This document shows positions 26,905 through 35,157 of a stretch of DNA of 64,000 bases, piece after piece. The DNA comes from Lachnospiraceae bacterium. GTDB taxonomy: Bacteria; Bacillota; Clostridia; Lachnospirales; Lachnospiraceae. The notes beneath the pieces are model-generated. The model ran no database searches. It saw only the letters and a list, made by a program, of their open reading frames with translations, and had not been told where the DNA came from. The position numbers were made by a program, and so were the translations under genes. The stretch covers positions 744,001-808,000 of the forward strand of contig JAKVNF010000002.1 in the NCBI GenBank assembly GCA_022483465.1. Direction: 5' to 3'. Position 1 is the stretch's first letter; every line of letters begins with the position of its first letter.

Positions 26905-26935
26905 CAAAAAATGCCGGAACCTTTCGGCTCCGGCA
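26905..26935 (-). terminator. terminator of the yicC-gtrB operon
   Basis: On the minus strand TGCCGGAGCC-GAAA-GGTTCCGGCA is followed by TTTTTT, directly after the gtrB stop. Confidence 0.92.
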
Positions 26936-26940
26936 GTGTC

Positions 26941-27948
26941 TCAGGTTTGGCTTTGGTCCGGGGAGGTGCTCCGGCGCTCTTTTCTTGTCGTAAAGCCATG
27001 CTCCTCGTCCAGGTACTCCGCGATCAAAAACCGCGGCCGGTCCTTGGTCTCCAGGTAGATCTTGCCGATGTACTCCCCCAGGATTCCCAGGGAGAGCAGG
27101 ATCAGGCCGCCGATCGCCCAGATCGAGACCGCCAGGAACGTCCAGCCCACGATCGTCTCGCCCATCGCGTGCCGCACCAGCGAGTAGATCAGGATCACGA
27201 TGGAGAGGCAGAAGATGATGCCGCCCATGTCGGTGATGAGCTGCAGAGGCTTGGTGGAGAGGCTCGTGATACCCTCCAGGGCAAAACTCACCATCTTCTT
27301 CAGCGGGTACTTGCTCTCGCCCGCAAAGCGCTCTGCCCGCTCGTAGTACACCACGTCGCTGGGATAGCCGATCATCGGGACGATGCCCCGAAGGAACAGG
27401 TTGACCTCCTTGAACTGGGAGAGGCCATCCAGCGCCCGCTTCGACATCAGGCGGTAATCCGCGTGGTTCGAGACCGTGTTGGCCCCCAAATGCTTCATCA
27501 GGCTGTAAAAGCCCTCCGCGGTGATGCGCTTGAAAAAGGTGTCGGTGGTCCGGGCGCTCCGGACCCCGTAGACGATGTCACAGCCCTCGTAGTACTTCTC
27601 GATCATCTGGTCGCAGGCATTGATGTCGTCCTGCAGGTCCGCGTCCATGGAGATCACCATGTCCGCGTACTGCCGCACGGTGAGAAGTCCCGCCAGCAGG
27701 GCGTTCTGATGGCCCCGGTTGCGGGAGAGGCAGATCCCGGAAAACAAAGGGTTCTCCCCGTGGAGCTTCTGGATGAGCTCCCAGGTCCGATCCTTCGAGC
27801 CGTCGTTGACAAAGACCACGCGGCTGTTGGGTGCGATCTTTTCCGCCGCAATCAGGTCCTGCATCTTTTTGGCGAGGCGCTTTGCGGTCTCCGGAAGCAC
27901 CTCCTCCTCGTTGTAGCAGGGGATGACAAAGTACAGAATGTCGCTCAT
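26941..27948 (-). CDS. polyprenyl-phosphate glycosyltransferase (GtrB-like, GT2)
   Basis: The 335-residue protein has an N-terminal GT-A domain: FVIPCYNEEE (about 8), VFVNDGSKD (about 47), MDADLQDD (about 100) and RSARTTDTFFKR (about 135). Two C-terminal membrane helices (about 235-300) follow. This is the DPM1/GtrB type that moves a sugar from a nucleotide donor onto undecaprenyl phosphate at the inner face of the membrane. ATG 27948 overlaps the gtrA stop by four bases, pairing it with a GtrA flippase-like protein. It ends the nine-gene operon and is followed by a terminator. Confidence 0.9.
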   Translation of the reverse strand: MSDILYFVIPCYNEEEVLPETAKRLAKKMQDLIAAEKIAPNSRVVFVNDGSKDRTWELIQKLHGENPLFSGICLSRNRGHQNALLAGLLTVRQYADMVISMDADLQDDINACDQMIEKYYEGCDIVYGVRSARTTDTFFKRITAEGFYSLMKHLGANTVSNHADYRLMSKRALDGLSQFKEVNLFLRGIVPMIGYPSDVVYYERAERFAGESKYPLKKMVSFALEGITSLSTKPLQLITDMGGIIFCLSIVILIYSLVRHAMGETIVGWTFLAVSIWAIGGLILLSLGILGEYIGKIYLETKDRPRFLIAEYLDEEHGFTTRKERRSTSPDQSQT

Positions 27949-28454
27949 GCGCCCTCCCTCTTTTCACGGCTCTTCTGGTCCTTGCCCTTGAAGACAAAGA
28001 GCTTGCTGAAGACGTAATTGAAGACGATGACCACCACCTGGGCAAAGAGCTTCACCGGCATGTCGGGCAGGTGCAGCAGGGTGATGAAGACAAGCAGGAT
28101 TGCCTCCTCCATCGCCAGGGTGCCGAGCCTTGCCGCGTAGAACGCAAAGAACTGCCGCCAGAAATCCTTCCGGCTGTAGGTCCGGCCGTCAAACACCCAG
28201 GTCTTGTTGGTGATGTACTGGAAGGTCACGCAGATGATCCAGCAGATCACGTTGGCGACCAGTTCATTCATCGCCGCCGGGCCCGTGAAGAGCCAGAACA
28301 GAAACATGTTCAGAAAGAAGGCGAGCCCGCCGAACAGCAGGTACATCAGCACTTCCTTGTGTTTTTTGTAAAAGGGTTCAAACACCCGCAGTCCCGGCAG
28401 GTGCATCAGACGGTCAAAGAGATCAGGCTCTCTTTCCGGCATCTCGTTGCTCAT
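27945..28454 (-). CDS. GtrA-family membrane protein
   Basis: The 169-residue protein has four hydrophobic helices (about 35-55, 65-85, 105-125, 135-155) and the family elements FGGLAFFLNMFLFWLF, YITNKTWVF and FNYVFSKLFVF. GtrA proteins are thought to flip undecaprenyl-phosphate sugars made by GtrB. Its start overlaps the cinA end by 32 bases and its stop overlaps the gtrB start, so all three are tightly coupled. Confidence 0.88.
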   Translation of the reverse strand: MSNEMPEREPDLFDRLMHLPGLRVFEPFYKKHKEVLMYLLFGGLAFFLNMFLFWLFTGPAAMNELVANVICWIICVTFQYITNKTWVFDGRTYSRKDFWRQFFAFYAARLGTLAMEEAILLVFITLLHLPDMPVKLFAQVVVIVFNYVFSKLFVFKGKDQKSREKREGA

Positions 28455-28983
28455 GGGCAGTGTCCTCTATTGCCGTTTTCTCAGTCTTCTTGCGGAGCTT
28501 GTGGTACAAAAGGTCCAGTGCGGCATCCGCCGCCTGCTCCCGAATCTCATTCCGGGATCCCGAAAACAGAAACTTCCTTGCGGTGGCTTTTCCGTCGATG
28601 CAGCAGCCGATGTAGACAAGCCCCACCGGCTTGTCCTCCATGGGCTCGGGGCCGGCGTTGCCCGTCACGGAGACGGCGCAGTCGGTACCGGTCTTTTTGG
28701 CCGCTCCCTCCGCCATCAGCCGGGCGGTCTTCTTGGCCACCGCCCCCTGCTCCTTCAGGACCTTGCCGGGCACGCCCAGCATTTTGGCCTTCTCCTTGGT
28801 GGCATAGGTCACAAAGCCCCCGGCGTAGACAGCGGACACCCCAGGCACCGAGGTGAGCTTTGCCGCAATCAGGCCCCCGGTGCAGGACTCCGCCGTGGAG
28901 AGGGTCATGCTCCGATCCATCAAAAGATGTGCCAGCCGCTCAGCGGGGGTTCCCGCCGCCTGTCCCGACGTTTCCTGCGCCAT
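28423..28983 (-). CDS. CinA C-terminal-domain nicotinamide-nucleotide amidase
   Basis: The 186-residue protein corresponds to the C-terminal CinA/PncC domain only. Visible are STAESCTGGLIAAKLTSVPG (about 37), GGFVTYATKEKAKMLGV (about 65) and SVTGNAGPEP (about 115). This domain deamidates nicotinamide mononucleotide, recycling pyridine nucleotides. It starts at ATG 28983 with GGAGC upstream, 13 bases after the pgsA stop; an ATG at 29007 is in frame but overlaps pgsA. The C-terminal tail is charged and overlaps the gtrA start. Confidence 0.9.
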   Translation of the reverse strand: MAQETSGQAAGTPAERLAHLLMDRSMTLSTAESCTGGLIAAKLTSVPGVSAVYAGGFVTYATKEKAKMLGVPGKVLKEQGAVAKKTARLMAEGAAKKTGTDCAVSVTGNAGPEPMEDKPVGLVYIGCCIDGKATARKFLFSGSRNEIREQAADAALDLLYHKLRKKTEKTAIEDTAHEQRDAGKRA

Positions 28984-28996
28984 GTTCGTCTGCTCC

Positions 28997-29533
28997 TTAG
29001 TCCGCATCCTTCATCACTTCCCAGTTCGCATGCAGATAGGTGACCAGGGAGATGACGGTGAGGGCGGTGGCGATCCACATGATGATCGTGGTCAGGATCT
29101 GGAGCGCCGGAATGTTGGCGATCATCAGGATGACCATGATCATCTGGAACACGGTCTTAAACTTGCCCCAGTAGTTGGCGGCAATGACCCGGCCGCGCTC
29201 TGCGGCGATCAGGCGAAAGCCCGAGATCGTGAACTCTCTTGCGACGATGATGCAGACCACCCAGGCGGGGATTCTTCCCAGCTGCACCAGGCAGATCATC
29301 GCGCAGCAAACCAAAAGCTTATCTGCCAGGGGATCCATGAACTTTCCGAAGTTTGTGATCAGGTTGTACTTTCTCGCGATCTTGCCGTCCAGCATATCGG
29401 TGAGGCTCGCGGCCACAAAGATCACCAGGGCCACCCAGTCACTGGCCGCCCCGACGGGCTGCGCCAGAAGGAAGACCACAAAGAACGGAATCAGGATGAC
29501 CCTGAGCATGGTCAGTTTATTCGGCAGATTCAT
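28997..29533 (-). CDS. pgsA: CDP-diacylglycerol-glycerol-3-phosphate 3-phosphatidyltransferase
   Basis: This membrane enzyme makes phosphatidylglycerol phosphate. The 178-residue product has the CDP-alcohol phosphotransferase signature DMLDGKIAR...GKFMDPLADK (about 50-72) with all acidic residues in place, and about five hydrophobic helices. Its start overlaps the rimO 3' end by 17 bases, an order (rimO-pgsA-cinA) found in many Clostridia. Confidence 0.95.
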   Translation of the reverse strand: MNLPNKLTMLRVILIPFFVVFLLAQPVGAASDWVALVIFVAASLTDMLDGKIARKYNLITNFGKFMDPLADKLLVCCAMICLVQLGRIPAWVVCIIVAREFTISGFRLIAAERGRVIAANYWGKFKTVFQMIMVILMIANIPALQILTTIIMWIATALTVISLVTYLHANWEVMKDAD

Positions 29534-30884
29534 CTTCTATCCCTCCTATGAGATCATAGCCGTCCGCGGCGCGCACCCGCACCGGCACAAAGTCGCCGGA
29601 CAGAAGGCTCCGCCGCGTCTCCACGTAGATGTTGGAGTCGACGCCCGGGATGTCCTTTTTCGTGCGGCCCACATAGACATCGGCGCCGTCGTCTGCGGTC
29701 TCTCCCACAAGCCGGCCCTCGATCACGGTCTCCTGGAGCGTCCCCACCAGGGCCTTGGCTGCGGCAAACGCGTTCTCCTGCTGCGCCAGCATCAGTTCCT
29801 TTCTGCGGCGCTTCTTCGTGGAGGGGTGCACCTGGGGCTTCATCTTGGACGCCGGGGTTCCATCCTCCCGGGAGTAGGCAAACACGCCGAGCCGGTCAAA
29901 TTTCATGCGGCGCACAAAATCGAGGAGCTCCTTGTGCTCCTCCTCGGTCTCTGTGGGGAATCCGGTGATCAGGCTCGTCCGAAGACAGGCATCCGGGATC
30001 TCGCTGCGGATGTAGGCAATGATCTCCTCGAGCTCCTTCCGGTTCGTGTGCCGGCCCATGAGCTTTAAGATCCGGTCATTGCAGTGCTGAATCGGCATGT
30101 CGAAGTAGGGGAGAACCTTCTCCTCCTCTTTGACGACCTGCACCAGCTCCTTCGTGATCTCCTCCGGGTAGCAGTACAGGATCCGGATCCAGTGGAAACC
30201 GCGAATCAGGCACAGCCGCCGCAGAAGCTCCGGCAGCATCTTTTTGCCGTAGAGATCCGTCCCGTAGAGCGTGGTCTCCTGGGCGACCAGGATGAGCTCG
30301 GTGACACCGCCGTCTGCCAGGCGCTTTGCCTCCTCCAGCACTTCCTCCATGGGAACGCTCCGGTAGTGGCCCCGGACGCTGGGGATCACGCAGTAGGTGC
30401 AGCACTTGTTGCAGCCCTCGGCGATCTTCAGATATCCGGTGGTGCTGCCCAGCGAGAGAACCTGCGGGGTATCCGTATCCGGCGTCTCATCCAGGTCTGC
30501 AGTGACCGCATCCTCTTTCAGGTTCCCTGCCTGTACCGCATCCAAGATGTCCGCCAGGCTCTTCTCCGCCGTGGTGCCCACCACCGCGTCCACCTCGGGG
30601 ATCTCCTTGCGGATCTCCTCCTGGTAGCGCTGGGCGAGACACCCGGTCACCACCAGGTACTTTAACTTCCCGGTCGCCTTGAGCTTTGCGGTGTCCAGGA
30701 TCTCGCCAATCGACTCCTCTTTGGCGCTGTCGATGAAGCAGCAGGTGTTCACCACTGCCGCCTCGGCCTCCCCGGGCTCGTCGGTGAAGGTATAGGCGCC
30801 CTCTCTGCCCCGAAGGACTCCCATCATCTTCTGGGAGTCCACCAGGTTCTTGTCACATCCAAGTGACACAAACATTACTTTCAC
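29517..30884 (-). CDS. rimO: ribosomal protein S12 methylthiotransferase RimO
   Basis: RimO adds a methylthio group to an aspartate of ribosomal protein S12. The 455-residue product has an N-terminal UPF0004 domain with three cluster cysteines (SLGCDKNLVD at about 10, NTCCFID near 45, TGCLAQRY near 80), a radical-SAM cluster CNKCCTYC (about 158) and a C-terminal TRAM domain (about 390-455). It lies three bases after rpoZ and overlaps pgsA. Confidence 0.95.
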   Translation of the reverse strand: MKVMFVSLGCDKNLVDSQKMMGVLRGREGAYTFTDEPGEAEAAVVNTCCFIDSAKEESIGEILDTAKLKATGKLKYLVVTGCLAQRYQEEIRKEIPEVDAVVGTTAEKSLADILDAVQAGNLKEDAVTADLDETPDTDTPQVLSLGSTTGYLKIAEGCNKCCTYCVIPSVRGHYRSVPMEEVLEEAKRLADGGVTELILVAQETTLYGTDLYGKKMLPELLRRLCLIRGFHWIRILYCYPEEITKELVQVVKEEEKVLPYFDMPIQHCNDRILKLMGRHTNRKELEEIIAYIRSEIPDACLRTSLITGFPTETEEEHKELLDFVRRMKFDRLGVFAYSREDGTPASKMKPQVHPSTKKRRRKELMLAQQENAFAAAKALVGTLQETVIEGRLVGETADDGADVYVGRTKKDIPGVDSNIYVETRRSLLSGDFVPVRVRAADGYDLIGGIEDESAE

Positions 30885-30887
30885 AGG

Positions 30888-31289
30888 TTACTCTTCGTCT
30901 CCATTGGAATAGTCGCTTCCCTCTTCCTGCGCCTCGGCGTCCGGTGCCTCCTTGGCATCCTCGTCGGTGTCCAGTGCAAGGTCTGCGTCGGTCAGCTCCT
31001 GCTCCATGGCCTTTGCTGCCCGAAGGTCCTCGTTCTCCATCTCCTCGATGGTGTCCTCATCCTGGGGGATGATCTGGAGCTTGCCCTGCTCGAGCTCCTT
31101 GACGGCAATGGAGAGGGGCTTCATGCCCTCGGCGCCCTCGATCATCGGCTCATCGCCGTCCACGATCTGTCTTGCGCGCTTTGCGGTGGCCATCACGATG
31201 GAGTAGCGGCTGTTGATGACCGGGGTCTCCCCCTCTTCCACGTCCTTATTTACGACATTCATCAGATCCACATATGACGGATGTATCAT
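30888..31289 (-). CDS. rpoZ: RNA polymerase omega subunit with acidic tail
   Basis: Residues 1-75 match the omega fold: MIHPSYVDLM, NSRYSIVMATAKRARQIVDG and the following PLSIAVKELEQGKL. The remaining 55 residues are almost all Asp, Glu, Ala and small polar residues, so the protein (133 residues) is longer than the ~70-90 of typical omega. It sits after gmk in the conserved remA-gmk-rpoZ order. The acidic tail may be disordered; its role is unknown. Confidence 0.9.
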   Translation of the reverse strand: MIHPSYVDLMNVVNKDVEEGETPVINSRYSIVMATAKRARQIVDGDEPMIEGAEGMKPLSIAVKELEQGKLQIIPQDEDTIEEMENEDLRAAKAMEQELTDADLALDTDEDAKEAPDAEAQEEGSDYSNGDEE

Positions 31290-31358
31290 GCTGATTTCCT
31301 CCTTTTGCTGCTGTCAGCGGAACAACTTCCCTACTATAGCAGGATTTGTCAAAATTGG

Positions 31359-32000
31359 TCAACTTTTCTTGGGCGCATTCATCGCCCGGAGCTCTTCCTG
31401 GAGCGTCTCGATGAACGCCCGCTCCCGGTCCGGGGTGTGCTTCAGCGTCTGGATCGCGTGGTGAACCTCCTCCACGGCCTCGTCCAGATCGTCATTGACG
31501 ATGAGGCAGTCGTAGTGGGCGATCTCGCCGGACTCCCGAAGGGTCTGGGCCAGGCGCTCTCTCACGGTGTCATCGGACTCGGTGCCGCGGCCACGAAGCC
31601 GCTCCTCCAACACCTTTGCGCTGGGGGTGGAGACAAACAGAAGGATCGCCTCCGGCACCTTCTGCTTGATGATCTTCGCGCCCTGCACCTCGATCTCGAG
31701 GATGACGTCCTTTCCCTCCTGGATCTTCTGCTCCACAAAGGCCCGGGGCGTTCCGTAGGAGTGGCCCACATATCCCGCGTGCTCGAGGAGGGCGTCCTCC
31801 TCGACCATCCGGTCGAACTCCTCCTGGGTCTTGAAGAAGTACTCCCTGCCGTCCTGCTCACCGGGGCGGGGCTGCCGGGTCGTGCAGGAGACCGACAGGC
31901 AATAGTTGTCATACCGTGCAAGGAGTGCCTTCATGATCGTTCCCTTGCCTGCTCCGGAAAAGCCGCTCACCACCGTGAGACTTCCTCTCTGCTTACGCAT
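31359..32000 (-). CDS. gmk: guanylate kinase
   Basis: This enzyme phosphorylates GMP to GDP. The 213-residue product has the P-loop SGFSGAGKGT (about 12), the GMP-binding SCTTRQPRPGE (about 38) and DGREYFF, and the lid RLRGRGTESDD (about 138). ATG 32000 overlaps the remA end by 8 bases. Length and motifs are normal. Confidence 0.96.
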   Translation of the reverse strand: MRKQRGSLTVVSGFSGAGKGTIMKALLARYDNYCLSVSCTTRQPRPGEQDGREYFFKTQEEFDRMVEEDALLEHAGYVGHSYGTPRAFVEQKIQEGKDVILEIEVQGAKIIKQKVPEAILLFVSTPSAKVLEERLRGRGTESDDTVRERLAQTLRESGEIAHYDCLIVNDDLDEAVEEVHHAIQTLKHTPDRERAFIETLQEELRAMNAPKKS

Positions 32001-32238
32001 CCTCGTCCGCACCTGTCCTTCCCTTGATGGTCTCCGGCAGAAGCGCCGAGAGCACCACACTTCCGTTCTCCATCACAATCACCGCTTTGGTCTTTCGGCC
32101 GGCGCTGGCATCGATCGTCCTGCCCTCCTCCTTCGCCCGGGAGACCAGGCGCTTGATGGGGGCACCGTCGGGACTGACGACGGCGACGATCTTGTCGGCA
32201 TTCACCATGTTTCCAAAGCCCACATGCAGCAGTTCCAT
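31993..32238 (-). CDS. remA: extracellular matrix regulator RemA-like (DUF370)
   Basis: The 81-residue protein has the DUF370 pattern: NADKIVAVVSPDGAPIKRLV, a central ASAGRKTKAVIVMENG and VVLSALLPETI. In Bacillus RemA is a DNA-binding activator of matrix and osmoprotection genes; in most Clostridia it sits, as here, between yicC and gmk. It overlaps gmk, and is 16 bases after yicC. Confidence 0.9.
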   Translation of the reverse strand: MELLHVGFGNMVNADKIVAVVSPDGAPIKRLVSRAKEEGRTIDASAGRKTKAVIVMENGSVVLSALLPETIKGRTGADEDA

Positions 32239-32254
32239 ACAGCCTCCTTCCCGC

Positions 32255-33133
32255 TCACTCGATGTTCTGGATCTGTTCCCGGATCTTCTCGATCTCGGTC
32301 TTCAGACCGATCGCCCGGTTCGAGGAGGGCGCATCGATGGTCTTCGAGAGGATCGTGTTCGCCTCCCGGTTGAGCTCCTGGGCGAGAAAGTCGAGCTTGC
32401 GTCCGATGGAGCCGGACTTCTCCATCTCCTGCCGCGTCGCCTCGATGTGGCTCTTAAGGCGCACCAGCTCCTCGTCGATGCAGACCTTGTCGCTGTAGAT
32501 CGCGACCTCCTGCAGGATTCTCGACTCGTCGATCTGGGCATCGCCAAGAAGCTCCTTCACCTTCTCCTCCAGCTCCTTCTGGTAGGCGGCCACGGTCTCG
32601 GGGGCACGCTCGGTCAGGAAATCGACGCCCTCCTCCATGCCGGAGAGCTTTTTCAGGAGATCTTCCTTTAAGAACTCGCCCTCCCGGCGTCTTGCCGCCC
32701 GGAAGGTCTCAGCGGCCTCATCGATGGTCTTTTTGAGCGGCTCCCAGAGGGCGCTCCCGTCCTGGTTCTCCTCCTCGATGGTGAGCACGTCCGGATACTG
32801 GGAGAGCCGCTCCGCGGTCATGGTCTGCGGAAGGCCAAAGTCCTCTGCCATCTCTTTGATGTGCGCCAGGTACTCGCCCGCGAGGGCCTTGTTGTAGAGG
32901 ACCCGGCCGCCTGCGCCGTTTCTGTCCTCATAGCTGATGAACACATCCACCTTGCCGCGCTCCATGTAATTTCTCAGCTCGGCGCGGATCTGCGACTCCA
33001 GGGGATTGAAGATCCGGGGCATCCGGATCGCAAGGTCAAGATAGCGGTTGTTCACGGACTTGATCTCCACCGTGAACTTCCTGCCGTCCTCTTCCCGCTC
33101 TGCCCTGCCATATCCTGTCATGCTGCATGCCAT
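32255..33133 (-). CDS. YicC-family endoribonuclease
   Basis: The 292-residue protein starts MACSMTGYGRAEREEDGRKF, the YicC N-terminal signature, with NNRYLDLAIRMPR following, and ends in the DUF1732 domain (GSIGRKLDFLAQELNREANT, then KTEIEKIREQIQNIE). Family members are metal-dependent endoribonucleases. The start ATG at 33133 has AAAAGGAG at proper spacing. It is the first gene of a nine-gene operon, with a promoter whose -35 box overlaps that of divergent rqcH. Confidence 0.92.
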   Translation of the reverse strand: MACSMTGYGRAEREEDGRKFTVEIKSVNNRYLDLAIRMPRIFNPLESQIRAELRNYMERGKVDVFISYEDRNGAGGRVLYNKALAGEYLAHIKEMAEDFGLPQTMTAERLSQYPDVLTIEEENQDGSALWEPLKKTIDEAAETFRAARRREGEFLKEDLLKKLSGMEEGVDFLTERAPETVAAYQKELEEKVKELLGDAQIDESRILQEVAIYSDKVCIDEELVRLKSHIEATRQEMEKSGSIGRKLDFLAQELNREANTILSKTIDAPSSNRAIGLKTEIEKIREQIQNIE

Positions 33134-33192
33134 CGCCATTCTCCTTTTGCGGTCTGCAGCGGCCGATAGACCGCCATTTTTTGTTTGTGCCA

Positions 33193-33221
33193 AGTATACC
33201 GTCCCCGCGATTCTTGTGCAA
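33193..33221 (-). promoter_or_regulatory. promoter of the yicC operon
   Basis: On the minus strand TTGCAC (33221-33216), a 17-base spacer and TATACT (33198-33193). Its -35 box overlaps the -35 box of the opposite rqcH promoter by four bases. Confidence 0.65.
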
Positions 33222-33242
33222 TGACCAGATTTTTCGTATACT
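33214..33242 (+). promoter_or_regulatory. promoter of rqcH
   Basis: TTGTGC (33214-33219), a 17-base spacer and TATACT (33237-33242), about 40 bases before the rqcH start. The -35 box is shared with the divergent yicC promoter. Confidence 0.65.
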
Positions 33243-33282
33243 CTGCACTGTTTCCATCAGGACGAAACGAGGAGGTATGGGT

Positions 33283-35073
33283 ATGGCATTTGACGGCATC
33301 ACCACAGCGGCACTGGCAAAAGAGCTCTCCGATCAGCTGACCGGCGGCAGGGTCTTCCGGATCATCCAGCCGGAGAACGATGCGCTGCTTCTGACCATCA
33401 AGCCCGAGATCGAGCGGGGCGGCGGGCAGGCAAAGCTCTATCTCTCCGCCGACCCCTCCCTTCCCCTGGTCTACCTGACCGGGGAGAGCCCCCTCGCCCC
33501 GGCCCAGGCGCCATCCTTCTGCATGCTGCTCCGCAAGTACCTGCAGAACGGCAAGATCACGAAGATCTGGCAGCCCGGCCTCGAGCGGATTCTGCGCTTT
33601 GAGATCACCCACCGGAGCGAAATGGGGGACCTTCTGACCTATACCCTGGTCATCGAGCTCATGGGAAAGCACTCCAACATCATGCTGCTCGACGACAAGG
33701 AGGTGATCCTCGACTCGATCCGCCATGTCTCCCAGATGATCTCCTCGGTGCGGGAGGTGCTGCCGGGGCGGCCCTACTTTGTGCCGGCGGTCCAGAACAA
33801 GCAGGATCCCTTTGCGGTCACCCGGGAGTCGTTCTTTTCTCTTCTCTCCTCTGCCAATGTGCCGGCGGCCTCGTTTCTTGTGAAGACCTTCACGGGCTTT
33901 TCCACCCTGGCCTCGGAGGAGGTGACCTTCCGGAGCCGCATCTCCCAGGACCGGTCCGCCCAGGCTTTAACAGAGGATGAAAAGGCGGCCTTCTGGAACA
34001 GCTTTGCGGCGCTCCTCTCCGATCTTCGCGCCGGCGTGTTCCACCCCGCCATCTACTACCAGCTGGGGCAGGCGGATGTGCTCTCCCAGGGGGAGCCGGT
34101 GGACTTTGCCTGCATGGAGCTGACCATGTACCGGGATCTGCCCAAAAAGGAGTACACGGACGTCTCCGCCCTTCTGTATGACTTCTATGCCCAGAAGAAC
34201 GCGGTGACGCGGATCCGGCAGAAGTCCCAGGATCTGCGCCACGTGGTGACCACGATCCTCGAGCGGGACGTGCACAAGTACGACCTGCAGGTCAAGCAGC
34301 TCCAGGATACCAAGAAGCGGGACAAGTATCGTCTCTACGGGGAGCTCCTCCACGCCTACGGCTACAGCATCCCGGAGGGAGCCTCCTCCGCGGAGCTCGA
34401 GAACTACTACACCGGGGAGACCGTGAAGGTTCCCCTCGATCCCACCAAGACCCCCCAGCAGAACGCGGCGCGCTGCTTTGACCGGTACACGAAGTTAAAG
34501 CGCACCGAGGAGGCCCTGACCGGGCTCACAAAGGAGGTAAAGGAGGAGATCGAGGAGCTCCGGGGCATCCAGACCGCCCTGGATCTGGCCCGGACCGAGG
34601 GTGACCTCGCCCAGATCCGGCAGGAGATGGAGCAGGCGGGCTTTGTGAAAAAGCACCAGGAGCAGCGGGGCAAGCACCAGCGCGTTCCGGAATCCAAGCC
34701 CCTGCACTTTGTCTCCTCCGACGGCTACGACATCTATGTGGGCAAGAACAACCTGCAGAACGATGCCCTGACCTTCCACTTCGCCCTGCCCACCGACATC
34801 TGGTTCCACGCAAACGACGTGCCGGGCTCCCACGTGATCCTGCGCACCAGGGGGGAGGCCTTCGATCAGGTCCCGGACCGGGCCTTTGAGGAGGCCGCCC
34901 GCTGCGCCGCCTACTACTCCCAGGGCCGGGCCGCCGGCCGGGTCGAGATCGACTACCTCGAGCGAAAGGGCATCAAGAAGCCCTCCGGCGCCCGCCCCGG
35001 CTTTGTCATCTACCACAACAACTACTCGATCCTCGTGGACGCCGTGCTGCCCTCGGCGCCGGTGGAGGACTGA
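33283..35073 (+). CDS. rqcH: ribosome quality control factor RqcH (NFACT)
   Basis: RqcH binds obstructed large ribosomal subunits and adds alanine tails to stalled chains. The 596-residue protein has the NFACT-N domain from MAFDGITTAALAKEL, with GGRVFRI (about 23) and LRKYLQNGKI, coiled coils (about 290-430), and the NFACT-R domain with FVSSDGYDIYVGKNN (about 485), WFHANDVPGSHV (about 508) and KPSGARPGFV. ATG 33283 has GAGGAGG seven bases upstream. It is monocistronic with a strong terminator. Confidence 0.95.
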   Translation: MAFDGITTAALAKELSDQLTGGRVFRIIQPENDALLLTIKPEIERGGGQAKLYLSADPSLPLVYLTGESPLAPAQAPSFCMLLRKYLQNGKITKIWQPGLERILRFEITHRSEMGDLLTYTLVIELMGKHSNIMLLDDKEVILDSIRHVSQMISSVREVLPGRPYFVPAVQNKQDPFAVTRESFFSLLSSANVPAASFLVKTFTGFSTLASEEVTFRSRISQDRSAQALTEDEKAAFWNSFAALLSDLRAGVFHPAIYYQLGQADVLSQGEPVDFACMELTMYRDLPKKEYTDVSALLYDFYAQKNAVTRIRQKSQDLRHVVTTILERDVHKYDLQVKQLQDTKKRDKYRLYGELLHAYGYSIPEGASSAELENYYTGETVKVPLDPTKTPQQNAARCFDRYTKLKRTEEALTGLTKEVKEEIEELRGIQTALDLARTEGDLAQIRQEMEQAGFVKKHQEQRGKHQRVPESKPLHFVSSDGYDIYVGKNNLQNDALTFHFALPTDIWFHANDVPGSHVILRTRGEAFDQVPDRAFEEAARCAAYYSQGRAAGRVEIDYLERKGIKKPSGARPGFVIYHNNYSILVDAVLPSAPVED

Positions 35074-35094
35074 GAATCATCCCCGATTCCACGC

Positions 35095-35123
35095 AAAAGC
35101 CCGGCCGAACGGCCGGGCTTTTT
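35095..35123 (+). terminator. intrinsic terminator of rqcH
   Basis: AAAAGCCCGGCC-GAAC-GGCCGGGCTTTTT is a perfect stem with T5. The flanking A-run makes it usable from the other strand too, for the flippase gene. Confidence 0.95.
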
Positions 35124-35157
35124 GTGTTTCTCTTTTGGATGATCCGGAGCTTCTTTC

